64,000 nucleotides of DNA from NCBI RefSeq assembly GCF_004765815.2, contig NZ_ML974127.1:443310-507309 (forward strand). The letters are read 5' to 3'. A program made the translations under genes and the position numbers. This DNA comes from Halorussus salinus (GTDB lineage: Archaea > Halobacteriota > Halobacteria > Halobacteriales > Haladaptataceae). Positions within the stretch are counted from its first letter, which is position 1. Every line of letters starts with the position of its first letter. The notes beneath the pieces were generated by a model. That model did not search any database, was not told where the DNA came from, and worked only from the letters and a program-made list of their open reading frames with translations. This document shows, in pieces, positions 40,477 to 48,104 of this stretch.

Positions 40477-41391
40477 ATGCCAGCAATCGAGACCGAAGGG
40501 CTGACCAAGCGCTTCGGGAGCGTCGTCGCGGTCGAGGAGTTGAACCTCACCGTCGAGGAGGGCGAGGTGTTCGGCTTCCTCGGCCCGAACGGTGCGGGCA
40601 AGTCCACGACCATCAACGTCCTCCTCGACTACATCAGGCCGACGGAGGGCACCGCGACCGTCTTGGGCCACGACGCCCAAGACGAGACCCGCCAGATTCA
40701 CGAGCGAATCGGCATCCTTCCGGAGGGGTTCGACCTCTACGACCGCCTCACGGGGCGCAAGCACATCGAGTTCGCGGTGGACTCGAAGGGGACCGACGAC
40801 GACCCCGCCGAGATTCTCGACCGCGTGGGACTCGAACCGGAGGCCGCCGACCGCAAGGCCGGAGGCTACTCGACCGGGATGAGCCAGCGACTCGCGCTGG
40901 GGATGGCGCTGGTCGGGGACCCCGACCTGCTGATTCTGGACGAACCGTCGTCGGGTCTGGACCCCAACGGCGCGCGCCAGATGCGCGAGTTGGTCCGCGA
41001 CGAGGCGTCGCGCGGGACGACCATCTTCTTCTCCAGCCACATCCTCGGGCAGGTCGAGGCGGTCTGTGACCGTGTGGGCATCATGAACGACGGTCGCCTC
41101 GTCGCTGAGGACACCATCGAGGGCCTGCGGGAGTCGGTCGGGTCGGGTTCGACGCTCGAACTCACGGTGGACCGCGTGCCCGACGACCTCGACCTCGGCG
41201 GCATCGAGGCGGTCAACGACGTGACCGCCAGCGGGACCTCGATTCGCGTGACGGTCTCGGATTCGAGCGCCAAGTCCGCAATCATCAACCGCGTCGAGGA
41301 GCAGGGCGCAACCGTCACCGACATCTCGACCGCGCAGGCCTCGCTAGAGGACCTGTTCGCGGCCTACACAACCGAGGAGGCGACGGCATGA
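40477..41391 (+). CDS. ABC-2 type transporter, ATP-binding subunit
   Basis: A 304-residue ABC ATPase of the CcmA/NosF/DrrA type: Walker A GPNGAGKSTT near 38, Q-loop region, signature YSTGMSQRLALGMALVGDPD (core STGMSQR), Walker B LLILDEPSSGLDPNG and the H-loop SSHIL. The C-terminal 80 residues form the accessory domain found in drug and peptide exporters. It overlaps the permease gene as ATGA. A TATA-like AAAAATACTATAC lies at 40440-40452. Since lanM follows 66 nt after the permease, export of or immunity to a modified peptide is possible but not shown. Confidence 0.92.
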   Translation: MPAIETEGLTKRFGSVVAVEELNLTVEEGEVFGFLGPNGAGKSTTINVLLDYIRPTEGTATVLGHDAQDETRQIHERIGILPEGFDLYDRLTGRKHIEFAVDSKGTDDDPAEILDRVGLEPEAADRKAGGYSTGMSQRLALGMALVGDPDLLILDEPSSGLDPNGARQMRELVRDEASRGTTIFFSSHILGQVEAVCDRVGIMNDGRLVAEDTIEGLRESVGSGSTLELTVDRVPDDLDLGGIEAVNDVTASGTSIRVTVSDSSAKSAIINRVEEQGATVTDISTAQASLEDLFAAYTTEEATA

Positions 41392-42227
41392 GTTGGCTCG
41401 TCGTCGCTCGGAAGGACTTCGAGGACGCGGTGCGCTCGCGGCTGCTGTGGGCCATCACCGCCATCTTCCTGCTGTTCACCGCGGGCGCGGTGTACGTCCG
41501 GAAGGCAGTCCTCCCGGACGCGCCCGGTCTCCCGAGCGCCACGCAGTTCCTGACCGCGCCGTCGTCGCTCGTCATCCCGCTGGCCGCGCTCGTCGTGGCC
41601 TACCTCGCCATCGCGGGCGAGCGCGAGTCGGGGAGCATCAAGATTCTGCTGGGCCTGCCCCACAGCCGCGCCGACGTGGTGTTGGGCAAGCTAATCGGCC
41701 GGACCGCGGTCGTCACCGCGGGCATCGTCGTCGCGTTCGCGGGCGCGGCCGTCACCCTGCTGGCGCTGTTCGGCGAGTTGCCGGTCGTGGACTTCGCGCT
41801 GTTGACCCTCGTCACCGTCCTGTTCGGACTCACCTACGTCGGCATCGCCATCGGAGCCTCGTCGTTCGCGGCCACTCGCTCGCGGGCGATGGCGCTTGCC
41901 ATCAGCGCGTTCTTCCTGTTTCAGGTCCTCTGGGACATCGTACCCTTCGGCGTCTACTATCTCGTCGAGGGGAGCCTCCCGAACCCGACGAGCGCGCTTC
42001 CCGCGTGGTACTACTTCGCCCAAATCGTCAACCCGAACACCGCCTACACTCGCGCGGCCGAAATCGTGTTCTCGGGCGTCGGGCCGTACGTCCCGGCGGA
42101 GACGCTGGCCGGGTCCGGAACCCCCTTCTACGTCCAGAACTGGTTCGGACTCGTGGTGTTGCTCGTCTGGCTGGTCGTCCCGGTCGCGCTCGGCTACTGG
42201 CAGTTCCAGCGAGCAGATATCGGATAG
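41388..42227 (+). CDS. ABC-2 type transporter, permease subunit (NosY-like)
   Basis: A 279-residue membrane protein with six hydrophobic segments (about 20-38, 65-80, 105-130, 138-160, 168-185, 255-275) and the cytoplasmic motif RESGSIKILLGLPHSRADVVLGK, of which ERESGSIKILLGLP is typical of NosY-like permeases. It pairs with the ATPase encoded just upstream. It has no peptidase C39 domain, so it would not process a lanthipeptide leader. Confidence 0.9.
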   Translation: MSWLVVARKDFEDAVRSRLLWAITAIFLLFTAGAVYVRKAVLPDAPGLPSATQFLTAPSSLVIPLAALVVAYLAIAGERESGSIKILLGLPHSRADVVLGKLIGRTAVVTAGIVVAFAGAAVTLLALFGELPVVDFALLTLVTVLFGLTYVGIAIGASSFAATRSRAMALAISAFFLFQVLWDIVPFGVYYLVEGSLPNPTSALPAWYYFAQIVNPNTAYTRAAEIVFSGVGPYVPAETLAGSGTPFYVQNWFGLVVLLVWLVVPVALGYWQFQRADIG

Positions 42228-42257
42228 TCGAATCTAAATTTTTCTCTTTCGTCAAAA

Positions 42258-42267
42258 TCATTAAACC
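42258..42267 (+). promoter_or_regulatory. TATA-like box upstream of lanM
   Basis: TCATTAAACC in an AT-rich run (42228-42265), centred about 31 nt before the lanM ATG, predicts a transcript starting close to 42289 with a leader of about 5 nt. It suggests lanM has its own promoter in addition to any read-through from the ABC genes. Confidence 0.5.
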
Positions 42268-42293
42268 GTGCCCCGACCACTGTCGAGTCATCC

Positions 42294-45200
42294 ATGCGCC
42301 CGACGCTCCTCGCCGACTGTGCGGCCCGGTCGCGGCCGCTGACCGCGACGCTCGACCCGACCACCGATGGCTCGCTCCCGCCGGAGTTCGACCCCGACGA
42401 CCTCCTCGCGACGTGGCGCGACATCTTCGACGGGGACGACGAGTTTCGGGAACGACTCGACCTCGCCGACGAGAGCGTCGAGAGCGTCGAGAGTGTCCGC
42501 GAGCATCTTCGTGACGCTGGCTCGGGTTCCGGGACGCCCGACTCCGACGACTCGATTCCCGCGGCGCTCCGGACCGCCGAGGAGGTCGCGGACCGTGCGG
42601 TCGAACTCGACGCCGAGGCGGTCCGACCGCTCCGCGAGCGCCACGCCGACGCGCCGTTCGTGGACCTCCTCGGGCCGCTGGCCGCCGCGGTGTGCGAGTC
42701 GGTGTCGCTCGACGCCGACCACGACCCCGCGGCCGTCGAGTCGCTGGAAGATTGGCTGTTCGAGCGACTGACGACCACGTTCCAGCATCCCCTGTTCATC
42801 CTGTTCAAAACTCACCAACAGCGCGAGTACCCCGACACCGACTTCTCGGCGGCGACCGATTTGACCGCGGTCTACGACGAGTTCGTCGCCGACGTTCGGA
42901 ACGCCGACTACGAACCCGTCTTCGAGGAGTACCCCGTCCTGCTGGAACTGCTCGGGGTCGTCGCCGACCAGTGGCGCGGGATGGTCCGCCGACTCGACGA
43001 CCGACTCGCGGCCGACCGGGACCTCCTCTCGCGGACGTTCGGCGAGGGCGACGACGATGGCGACGACAGCGACGGCGAACCACTCGGCCGACTGCGCGAC
43101 GTGGCGACCTTCTCGGACGACCCCCACGGCGAGGGCGAAATCGTCCTCCGACTCGACTTCGAGTCCCGCTCGGTCGTCTACAAGCCCCGGTCGGTCGGCG
43201 GCGAGGCGGCCTTCGGCGACCTCCTCGACTGGACGAACCGCCACGCCGACGTTCCGGACCTGTACGCGCCGACCGCGCTCGACCGGGGTGACTACGGCTG
43301 GATGGAACACGTCTCCCACCGCCCCTGCGACTCGGCGGCCGCGGTCGGCCGATACTACGAGCGGATGGGCGCGCTGACCGCGCTGGCGTTTCTCCTCGGT
43401 TCGACCGACCTGCACCACGACAACCTCGTGGCGATGGGCGAACACCCCGTCATCGTGGACCAAGAGACCGTCCTCTCCCCGCGAGTCGGCTCCTCGAACA
43501 AGCCGGTCTCGCCCGCGATGGACTCGCTGTTGGGCGAGTCGGTGCTGAACACCGTCCTCATTCCCTTCACCGGCGAGACTGGCGGCCCGGAGGACGACCA
43601 GACGACCGGCGGGCTGACCGACCTCGCCGACGAACAGCGCCGGGAGAAGCGGCCGAACTTCCATCACCCAAACACCGACGCGATGGAGTTGACTTTCGAC
43701 AAGCCCTACCGACCCGGCGGCCGGAACCTCCCGCGGTTCGACGGCGAGGTCAGAGGAGTCTCCTCGAATCTCGCCGAACTGAAGCGGGGGTTCCGGGCGG
43801 TGACCGACGCGATACTCGCCGACCGCGAACGGTTCCTCGCTCCGGACGGACCGCTCGCCGCCTTCGAGGAGTGCCCGATACGCTACCTGCCGCGGCCGAC
43901 CAGCCACTACGCCTCGAAGCTCTCGGAGAGCCTCTACTCGTCGCAGTTGCGCTCGGGGACCGCCCGGTCGCTCGCGCTGGAGTCGCTGTACGCGATATTC
44001 GTCCCGCGCGCCGACGACGAGGCCAATCTCTGGAAGCTCGTCTCGACCGAGAAAGACGCCGTCCGGCGGCTCACGATTCCGCGGTTCACGGTTCCGGCGA
44101 CCGGCCGCGAACTGCGCGACGGGCGCGGGAACCCGCAGGGCGTGACCGTCGCGGAGTCGCCGCTCGACCACGCTCGCCGCCGCGTCTCGGAGTTGGACGA
44201 CCACCGCGTCGAAACTCAGCTTCGACTCGTGGACCTCGCGTTCACCGGGGCGACGGTCTCGGACCCCGTGGCCGCGCCCGACGACGACGAGAACTCGATA
44301 GTCGCCGCGGACTCGCCCCGAGAGGTCGTCTCGAACGTCGTGGCCCGGATAGACGACGCGACCACGCGCTACCCCGACGGGAGCCTCCGGTGGGCGGAGC
44401 TGGCGCGGTCGTCGCCGACCGGTCAGTTCAGCGTCCGGGAACCGACGCTCGACCTCTATCGGGGCCACGTCGGCGTCGGTCTCTTTCTCGCGGCGGTCGC
44501 CGCGGTCCGCGACGACGACGACCTCGCCGACCGGAGTCGGCGAATCCTGCGACCGGTCCGGTCGGCGGTCGAGGAGAGCGGCGACGGGACGGACGGGAGC
44601 GACGACGATGCCGAGGAGGTCGCCCGGTTGGGCCTCGGCGGGATGGACGGCCGGGGGTCGGTCGCCTACGGTCTCCTCGTCGCGGGCGACCTGCTGGACG
44701 ACGACGACCTCGTGGCGAGCGCCCGGACTGCCGCGGGGCTGACGACCCGCGAGGAGATAGCCGACGACCGAACGCTCGACGTGATGGCCGGGTCCGCGGG
44801 CGAACTGCTGGCGCAGTTGGCGGTCCACGAGCGAACCGGCGACGAGGCCGCCCTCGACCGCGCGCGGTGGTGTGGCGACCACCTGCTGGACGCCGCCGTC
44901 GAGACCGACGCGGGCTACCGCGTGCCGACTGCCGGGGACGGCGACGACGCCGACCGTCGGTTCGCCTTCGCGCACGGCGTCGGCGGCGTCGGCTACGCGC
45001 TCGTGAAACTCGCAGAAGTCACCGGCGAGGAGACCTACGCCGAGGTCGGACGCGACGCGCTCGCACTCGACGCCGAGTTGTGGCGACGCGACGGGAATCG
45101 CGCCGGGAGCGACGAGAATGCGACGATTTGGGGCTGGTGCAACGGCGCGGTCGGCGTCGGTACCGGTCGCGTGGCAGTGGCCGACGCGATGGCCGACGAG

Positions 45201-45590
45201 GACGGTGCTGTCGGCGAGGAGGACGCGGTTGGCGAAGGGGGCGCGGTCGGCGACTTGGGAGACCTCTCGGTCGTCCGCGAGGACCTGCGACCCGACCCGA
45301 GCCGCGAGGACTCGCTGTGCTGTGGGTCGGCGGGTCGGGCGCTGTTCCTGCTGGACGCGGGCGAGGTAGTCGGCGACTCGTCGCTCGCGGCCCGCGGCGA
45401 AGCCCTGTTCCGGCGGACCTTGGACCGCGGCCAGCGCGAGGGTCGGCTCCGACTGTCGAACCACCTGCCGATGCTCCCCCGCCTCGGACTGTTCACGGGT
45501 ATCGCGGGCGTCGGCTACGTCGCGCTTCAGTTGGAAGCGCGCGAGGCGGACGTAGACGTGCGACTGCCGAACGTGACGCGACTGGAGTGA
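42294..45590 (+). CDS. lanM: Class II lanthipeptide synthetase LanM
   Basis: A 1098-residue bifunctional enzyme that dehydrates Ser/Thr in a precursor peptide and adds Cys thiols to form thioether rings. The dehydratase domain (about 150-600) has the kinase-like residues: Lys297 in VVYKPRS, D372-x-H374-x-x-N377 in STDLHHDN, Asp389 in VIVDQETV, and R530/R534/T536 in IRYLPRPTS for phosphate elimination. The LanC-like cyclase domain (about 715-1098) has LYRGHVGVGLF, H894 in AHGVGGVG, C949 in GWCNG and the CCG motif C1009-C1010, giving three Cys zinc ligands rather than Cys-Cys-His. Length and all catalytic residues are normal, so it should be active. The peptide gene at 45667 converges on it. 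Confidence 0.95.
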   Translation: MRPTLLADCAARSRPLTATLDPTTDGSLPPEFDPDDLLATWRDIFDGDDEFRERLDLADESVESVESVREHLRDAGSGSGTPDSDDSIPAALRTAEEVADRAVELDAEAVRPLRERHADAPFVDLLGPLAAAVCESVSLDADHDPAAVESLEDWLFERLTTTFQHPLFILFKTHQQREYPDTDFSAATDLTAVYDEFVADVRNADYEPVFEEYPVLLELLGVVADQWRGMVRRLDDRLAADRDLLSRTFGEGDDDGDDSDGEPLGRLRDVATFSDDPHGEGEIVLRLDFESRSVVYKPRSVGGEAAFGDLLDWTNRHADVPDLYAPTALDRGDYGWMEHVSHRPCDSAAAVGRYYERMGALTALAFLLGSTDLHHDNLVAMGEHPVIVDQETVLSPRVGSSNKPVSPAMDSLLGESVLNTVLIPFTGETGGPEDDQTTGGLTDLADEQRREKRPNFHHPNTDAMELTFDKPYRPGGRNLPRFDGEVRGVSSNLAELKRGFRAVTDAILADRERFLAPDGPLAAFEECPIRYLPRPTSHYASKLSESLYSSQLRSGTARSLALESLYAIFVPRADDEANLWKLVSTEKDAVRRLTIPRFTVPATGRELRDGRGNPQGVTVAESPLDHARRRVSELDDHRVETQLRLVDLAFTGATVSDPVAAPDDDENSIVAADSPREVVSNVVARIDDATTRYPDGSLRWAELARSSPTGQFSVREPTLDLYRGHVGVGLFLAAVAAVRDDDDLADRSRRILRPVRSAVEESGDGTDGSDDDAEEVARLGLGGMDGRGSVAYGLLVAGDLLDDDDLVASARTAAGLTTREEIADDRTLDVMAGSAGELLAQLAVHERTGDEAALDRARWCGDHLLDAAVETDAGYRVPTAGDGDDADRRFAFAHGVGGVGYALVKLAEVTGEETYAEVGRDALALDAELWRRDGNRAGSDENATIWGWCNGAVGVGTGRVAVADAMADEDGAVGEEDAVGEGGAVGDLGDLSVVREDLRPDPSREDSLCCGSAGRALFLLDAGEVVGDSSLAARGEALFRRTLDRGQREGRLRLSNHLPMLPRLGLFTGIAGVGYVALQLEAREADVDVRLPNVTRLE

Positions 45591-45633
45591 GAAACGGCTT
45601 CGTCGTGGTCTCGGCGAGTCGAGGGGGAGCGAA

Positions 45634-45651
45634 CCGAGGAGAACTCCTCGG
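45634..45651. terminator. Hairpin between lanM and the precursor gene
   Basis: Perfect arms CCGAGGAG (45634-45641) and CTCCTCGG (45644-45651) with a 2-nt spacer lie between two convergent genes, 44 nt past the lanM stop. No T-run follows. It could act as a two-way terminator or RNA end-protection structure. Confidence 0.4.
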
Positions 45652-45666
45652 CGGTTCGACCGCGGC

Positions 45667-45819
45667 TCAGAACTCCATCTCGTCGTCTTCGCCCGAACTG
45701 CCACAGATGGGGTCGGTCGAGAGGTAGCAGTTGGTCTCGCCGATGACGGCGCGGTCGTCGGTTTCGGTGTGGGACGGTTCGTACTGCGATTCGAGCGACT
45801 GGCTGATGTCTCGTGCCAT
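45667..45819 (-). CDS. lanA: Candidate lanthipeptide precursor peptide
   Basis: A 50-residue peptide from ATG 45819 to TGA 45667-45669. Residues 1-26 (starts MARDISQSLESQYEPSHTE) are acidic and Cys-free, like a class II leader. The C-terminal part, from about residue 27, contains GETNCYLSTDPICGSSG with T29, C31, S34, T35, C39, S41 and S42, then an acidic tail ending EMEF. Two Cys and five Ser/Thr in a short stretch could form two thioether rings. There is no clear GG leader cleavage site; the processing point is unknown. A minus-strand CTTTTATTG (45846-45854) about 31 nt upstream predicts a very short leader. Its only strong support is the adjacent intact lanM. Confidence 0.75.
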   Translation of the reverse strand: MARDISQSLESQYEPSHTETDDRAVIGETNCYLSTDPICGSSGEDDEMEF

Positions 45820-45845
45820 TGCGTCTCAATATTGAGGTATGTTAT

Positions 45846-45854
45846 CAATAAAAG
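45846..45854 (-). promoter_or_regulatory. TATA-like box upstream of the precursor gene
   Basis: Minus-strand CTTTTATTG within an AT-rich run (45836-45890), a composition shared with the lanM promoter region. Spacing predicts a transcript starting about 5 nt before the ATG at 45819. Confidence 0.55.
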
Positions 45855-46052
45855 TTTTTGCTAGCTATCTAGATTAAAATATCTTGTCGAGGGAGAGAAC
45901 CCATCCGCGTCGCTCGCACGGACTCCGATTTCCCCCGCGGCGTCGCCCCCGCCGATTCGGACTACCGCAAACACCAGTTATTACCGCGTGTAGCGCCACT
46001 CGAACCGCATGAACGACCGACGAGACTACCGTTCTCCGGGAGGCCACCGACC

Positions 46053-48104
46053 GTGACCGACCGAATCCGCGTCGGCGCGGACGTGGGCGGCACCTTCACC
46101 GACGTTGCGTTGTTGACCGCCGACGAGCGCCTCGTCACCGCGAAAGTCCCCTCGACCGACGACCAGAGCGAGGGCGTCCTCGACGGCATCCGGAAGGCCT
46201 GCGAGACGGCCGACCTCGACCCCGCCGCCATCGACGACTTCTCGCACGCGATGACGGTCTCGACCAACGCGCTGCTGGAGTCCGACGGCGCGCGGACCGC
46301 GCTCGTCACGACCGAGGGATTCCGCGATGTGCTGGAAATCGGCCGACAGGACCGCCCCGCCCTCTACGATTTGGACGCCGAGAAGCCCGACCCGCTGGTC
46401 CCGCGCCGCCGACGCTTCGAGGTCGAGGAGCGCGCGACGCCCGAGGGAATCGACCGCGTTCCCGACCCGCAGGACGTGCGCGACCTCGCGGACCGAATCC
46501 GCGAGACCGACGCCGAGAGCGTCGCGGTCTCCCTGCTCCACGCCTACGCCGACCCCGGCAACGAGGAGACCGTCGCCCGAATCCTGCGCGACGAGTTGGA
46601 CGCGCCGGTCTCGGCCTCCCACGAACTCCTCGCGGCGTTCCGGGAGTACGAGCGCACCGCGACGACCGTCGTGGACGCCTACGTGACGCCGAAAATCGAC
46701 GCCTACCTCGGTCGATTGGTCGAGCGCGCCGAGTCGGCGGGTCTCCCCGCACCGCTCGTGATGCAGTCGAACGGCGGCATCGCCGACGCCGCGACCGTCC
46801 GCGAACACGCCGTGACGACCTGTCTGTCGGGTCCCGCCGCGGGCGTGGTTGGCGCGGACGTAACCGCGAGGCGAGCGGCCGCGAGAGACGACAGTGCGGA
46901 CGCCACGTCAGAAGGAGCGGCGGACTCGTCGGGCCTCGTCACGTTCGACATGGGCGGGACCTCCAGCGACGTGAGCCTCGTCCGTGACGGCGAGGTTGAG
47001 CGCACGACCGAGGCGAAAATCGCCGACCGGCCGGTCGGCGTCCCGATGGTGGACGTGACGACCGTCGGCGCGGGCGGCGGGAGCGTCGCGTGGGTGGATG
47101 CGGGCGGCGCGCTCCGCGTGGGGCCACGGTCTGCGGGCGCGACCCCCGGTCCGGCCTGCTACGGGAAGGGCGGGACCGAACCGACCGTCACCGACGCGAA
47201 CGCGGTGTTGGGGTATCTCGGCGGCGACACCGCGCTCGGTGGCGAACTCTCCCTACACCTCGACGCGGCGCGCGAGGCGCTGGCGGACCTCGCCGACGAG
47301 GCCGACCTGTCGGGACCGGTCGAGGCGGCCCGCGGCGTCTACCGCGTGGCGAACGCCAACATGACCCGTGCGGTCCGGGCGGTCACGGTCGAGCGCGGCC
47401 ACGACCCGCGTAACTTCGCGCTGGCGGCGTTCGGCGGCGCGGGACCGATGCACGCCGCGGCGCTGGCCGACCGCCTCGACGTGGGCCGGGTCGTGGTGCC
47501 GCGGGCCTGCGGCGTCCTCTCGGCGTTCGGCCTGCTGGCGGCCGACGAGACCCGCGACGCGGTTCGAACCTACCGGACGCCGCTCGCCGACGCCGATTCC
47601 GAGAGCATCGAGGAGGTCCTCGGGGAACTCGCCGACGAGGCCCGCGCGGACCTGCGGAACCCCGACGCCGCCGCAATCGCCCGAGAGGCCGACCTCCGGT
47701 ACGCGGGCCAGAGCTTCGAGCTATCGGTGGCGGTCGGCGACGAGTTCGACCCGGCGGGGATGGCCGAGCGGTTCCACGACGTTCACGCGGCCTCCTCGGG
47801 CTACCGGATGGACGAGGAGGTCGAACTCGTCGGCCTCCGGGTGCAAGCCACCGTCGCGCGCGAGACGCCCGCGGTGGCCTACGAGAGCGCGGGCGAGGCG
47901 CGCGTCGGCGAGCGCGAGGCGACCTTCGGGGGAGAGGTCCGCGAGACGCCCGTCTTCCGCCGGGAGGCGCTCGCGGCCGGGCGCGAACTCGCGGGACCCG
48001 CAATCTGCGAACAGGACGACAGTACTGTGGTCGTGCCGCCGGAGTGGCGCGCCGAGGTACAGGCCGATGGGACGCTGGTGCTGGAACGGGAGGGCGAAAA
48101 ATGA
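46053..48104 (+). CDS. hyuA: Hydantoinase/oxoprolinase subunit A (HyuA)
   Basis: A 683-residue ASKHA-fold subunit of the ATP-dependent N-methylhydantoinase / 5-oxoprolinase family. The N-terminal phosphate motif is VGADVGGTFTDVALL, followed by THAMTVSTNALLE-type strand (here FSHAMTVSTNALLES), the second ATP motif LVTFDMGGTSSDVSLV, GAGGGSVAWVD and a C-terminal domain. It opens hydantoin or oxoproline rings with ATP in complex with HyuB. Start is GTG 46053 with GGGAGG about 10 nt upstream; no ATG is in frame. A CAGTTATTACC box at about 45972 is a plausible promoter. The substrate cannot be told from sequence. Confidence 0.93.
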   Translation: MTDRIRVGADVGGTFTDVALLTADERLVTAKVPSTDDQSEGVLDGIRKACETADLDPAAIDDFSHAMTVSTNALLESDGARTALVTTEGFRDVLEIGRQDRPALYDLDAEKPDPLVPRRRRFEVEERATPEGIDRVPDPQDVRDLADRIRETDAESVAVSLLHAYADPGNEETVARILRDELDAPVSASHELLAAFREYERTATTVVDAYVTPKIDAYLGRLVERAESAGLPAPLVMQSNGGIADAATVREHAVTTCLSGPAAGVVGADVTARRAAARDDSADATSEGAADSSGLVTFDMGGTSSDVSLVRDGEVERTTEAKIADRPVGVPMVDVTTVGAGGGSVAWVDAGGALRVGPRSAGATPGPACYGKGGTEPTVTDANAVLGYLGGDTALGGELSLHLDAAREALADLADEADLSGPVEAARGVYRVANANMTRAVRAVTVERGHDPRNFALAAFGGAGPMHAAALADRLDVGRVVVPRACGVLSAFGLLAADETRDAVRTYRTPLADADSESIEEVLGELADEARADLRNPDAAAIAREADLRYAGQSFELSVAVGDEFDPAGMAERFHDVHAASSGYRMDEEVELVGLRVQATVARETPAVAYESAGEARVGEREATFGGEVRETPVFRREALAAGRELAGPAICEQDDSTVVVPPEWRAEVQADGTLVLEREGEK

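Noticed and set aside
40477-42227. ABC genes as a classical LanT leader-processing exporter
   Set aside because: There is no N-terminal C39 peptidase domain and no fused membrane-ATPase chain; ATPase and permease are separate NosFY-type subunits.
42288-45848. A minus-strand open frame of nearly 1200 codons opposite lanM
   Set aside because: It has no recognisable domains and Arg/Val/Gly-rich composition, as expected for the antisense of a GC-rich gene; lanM on the plus strand has all catalytic motifs. The real minus-strand gene here is the short precursor at 45667-45819.
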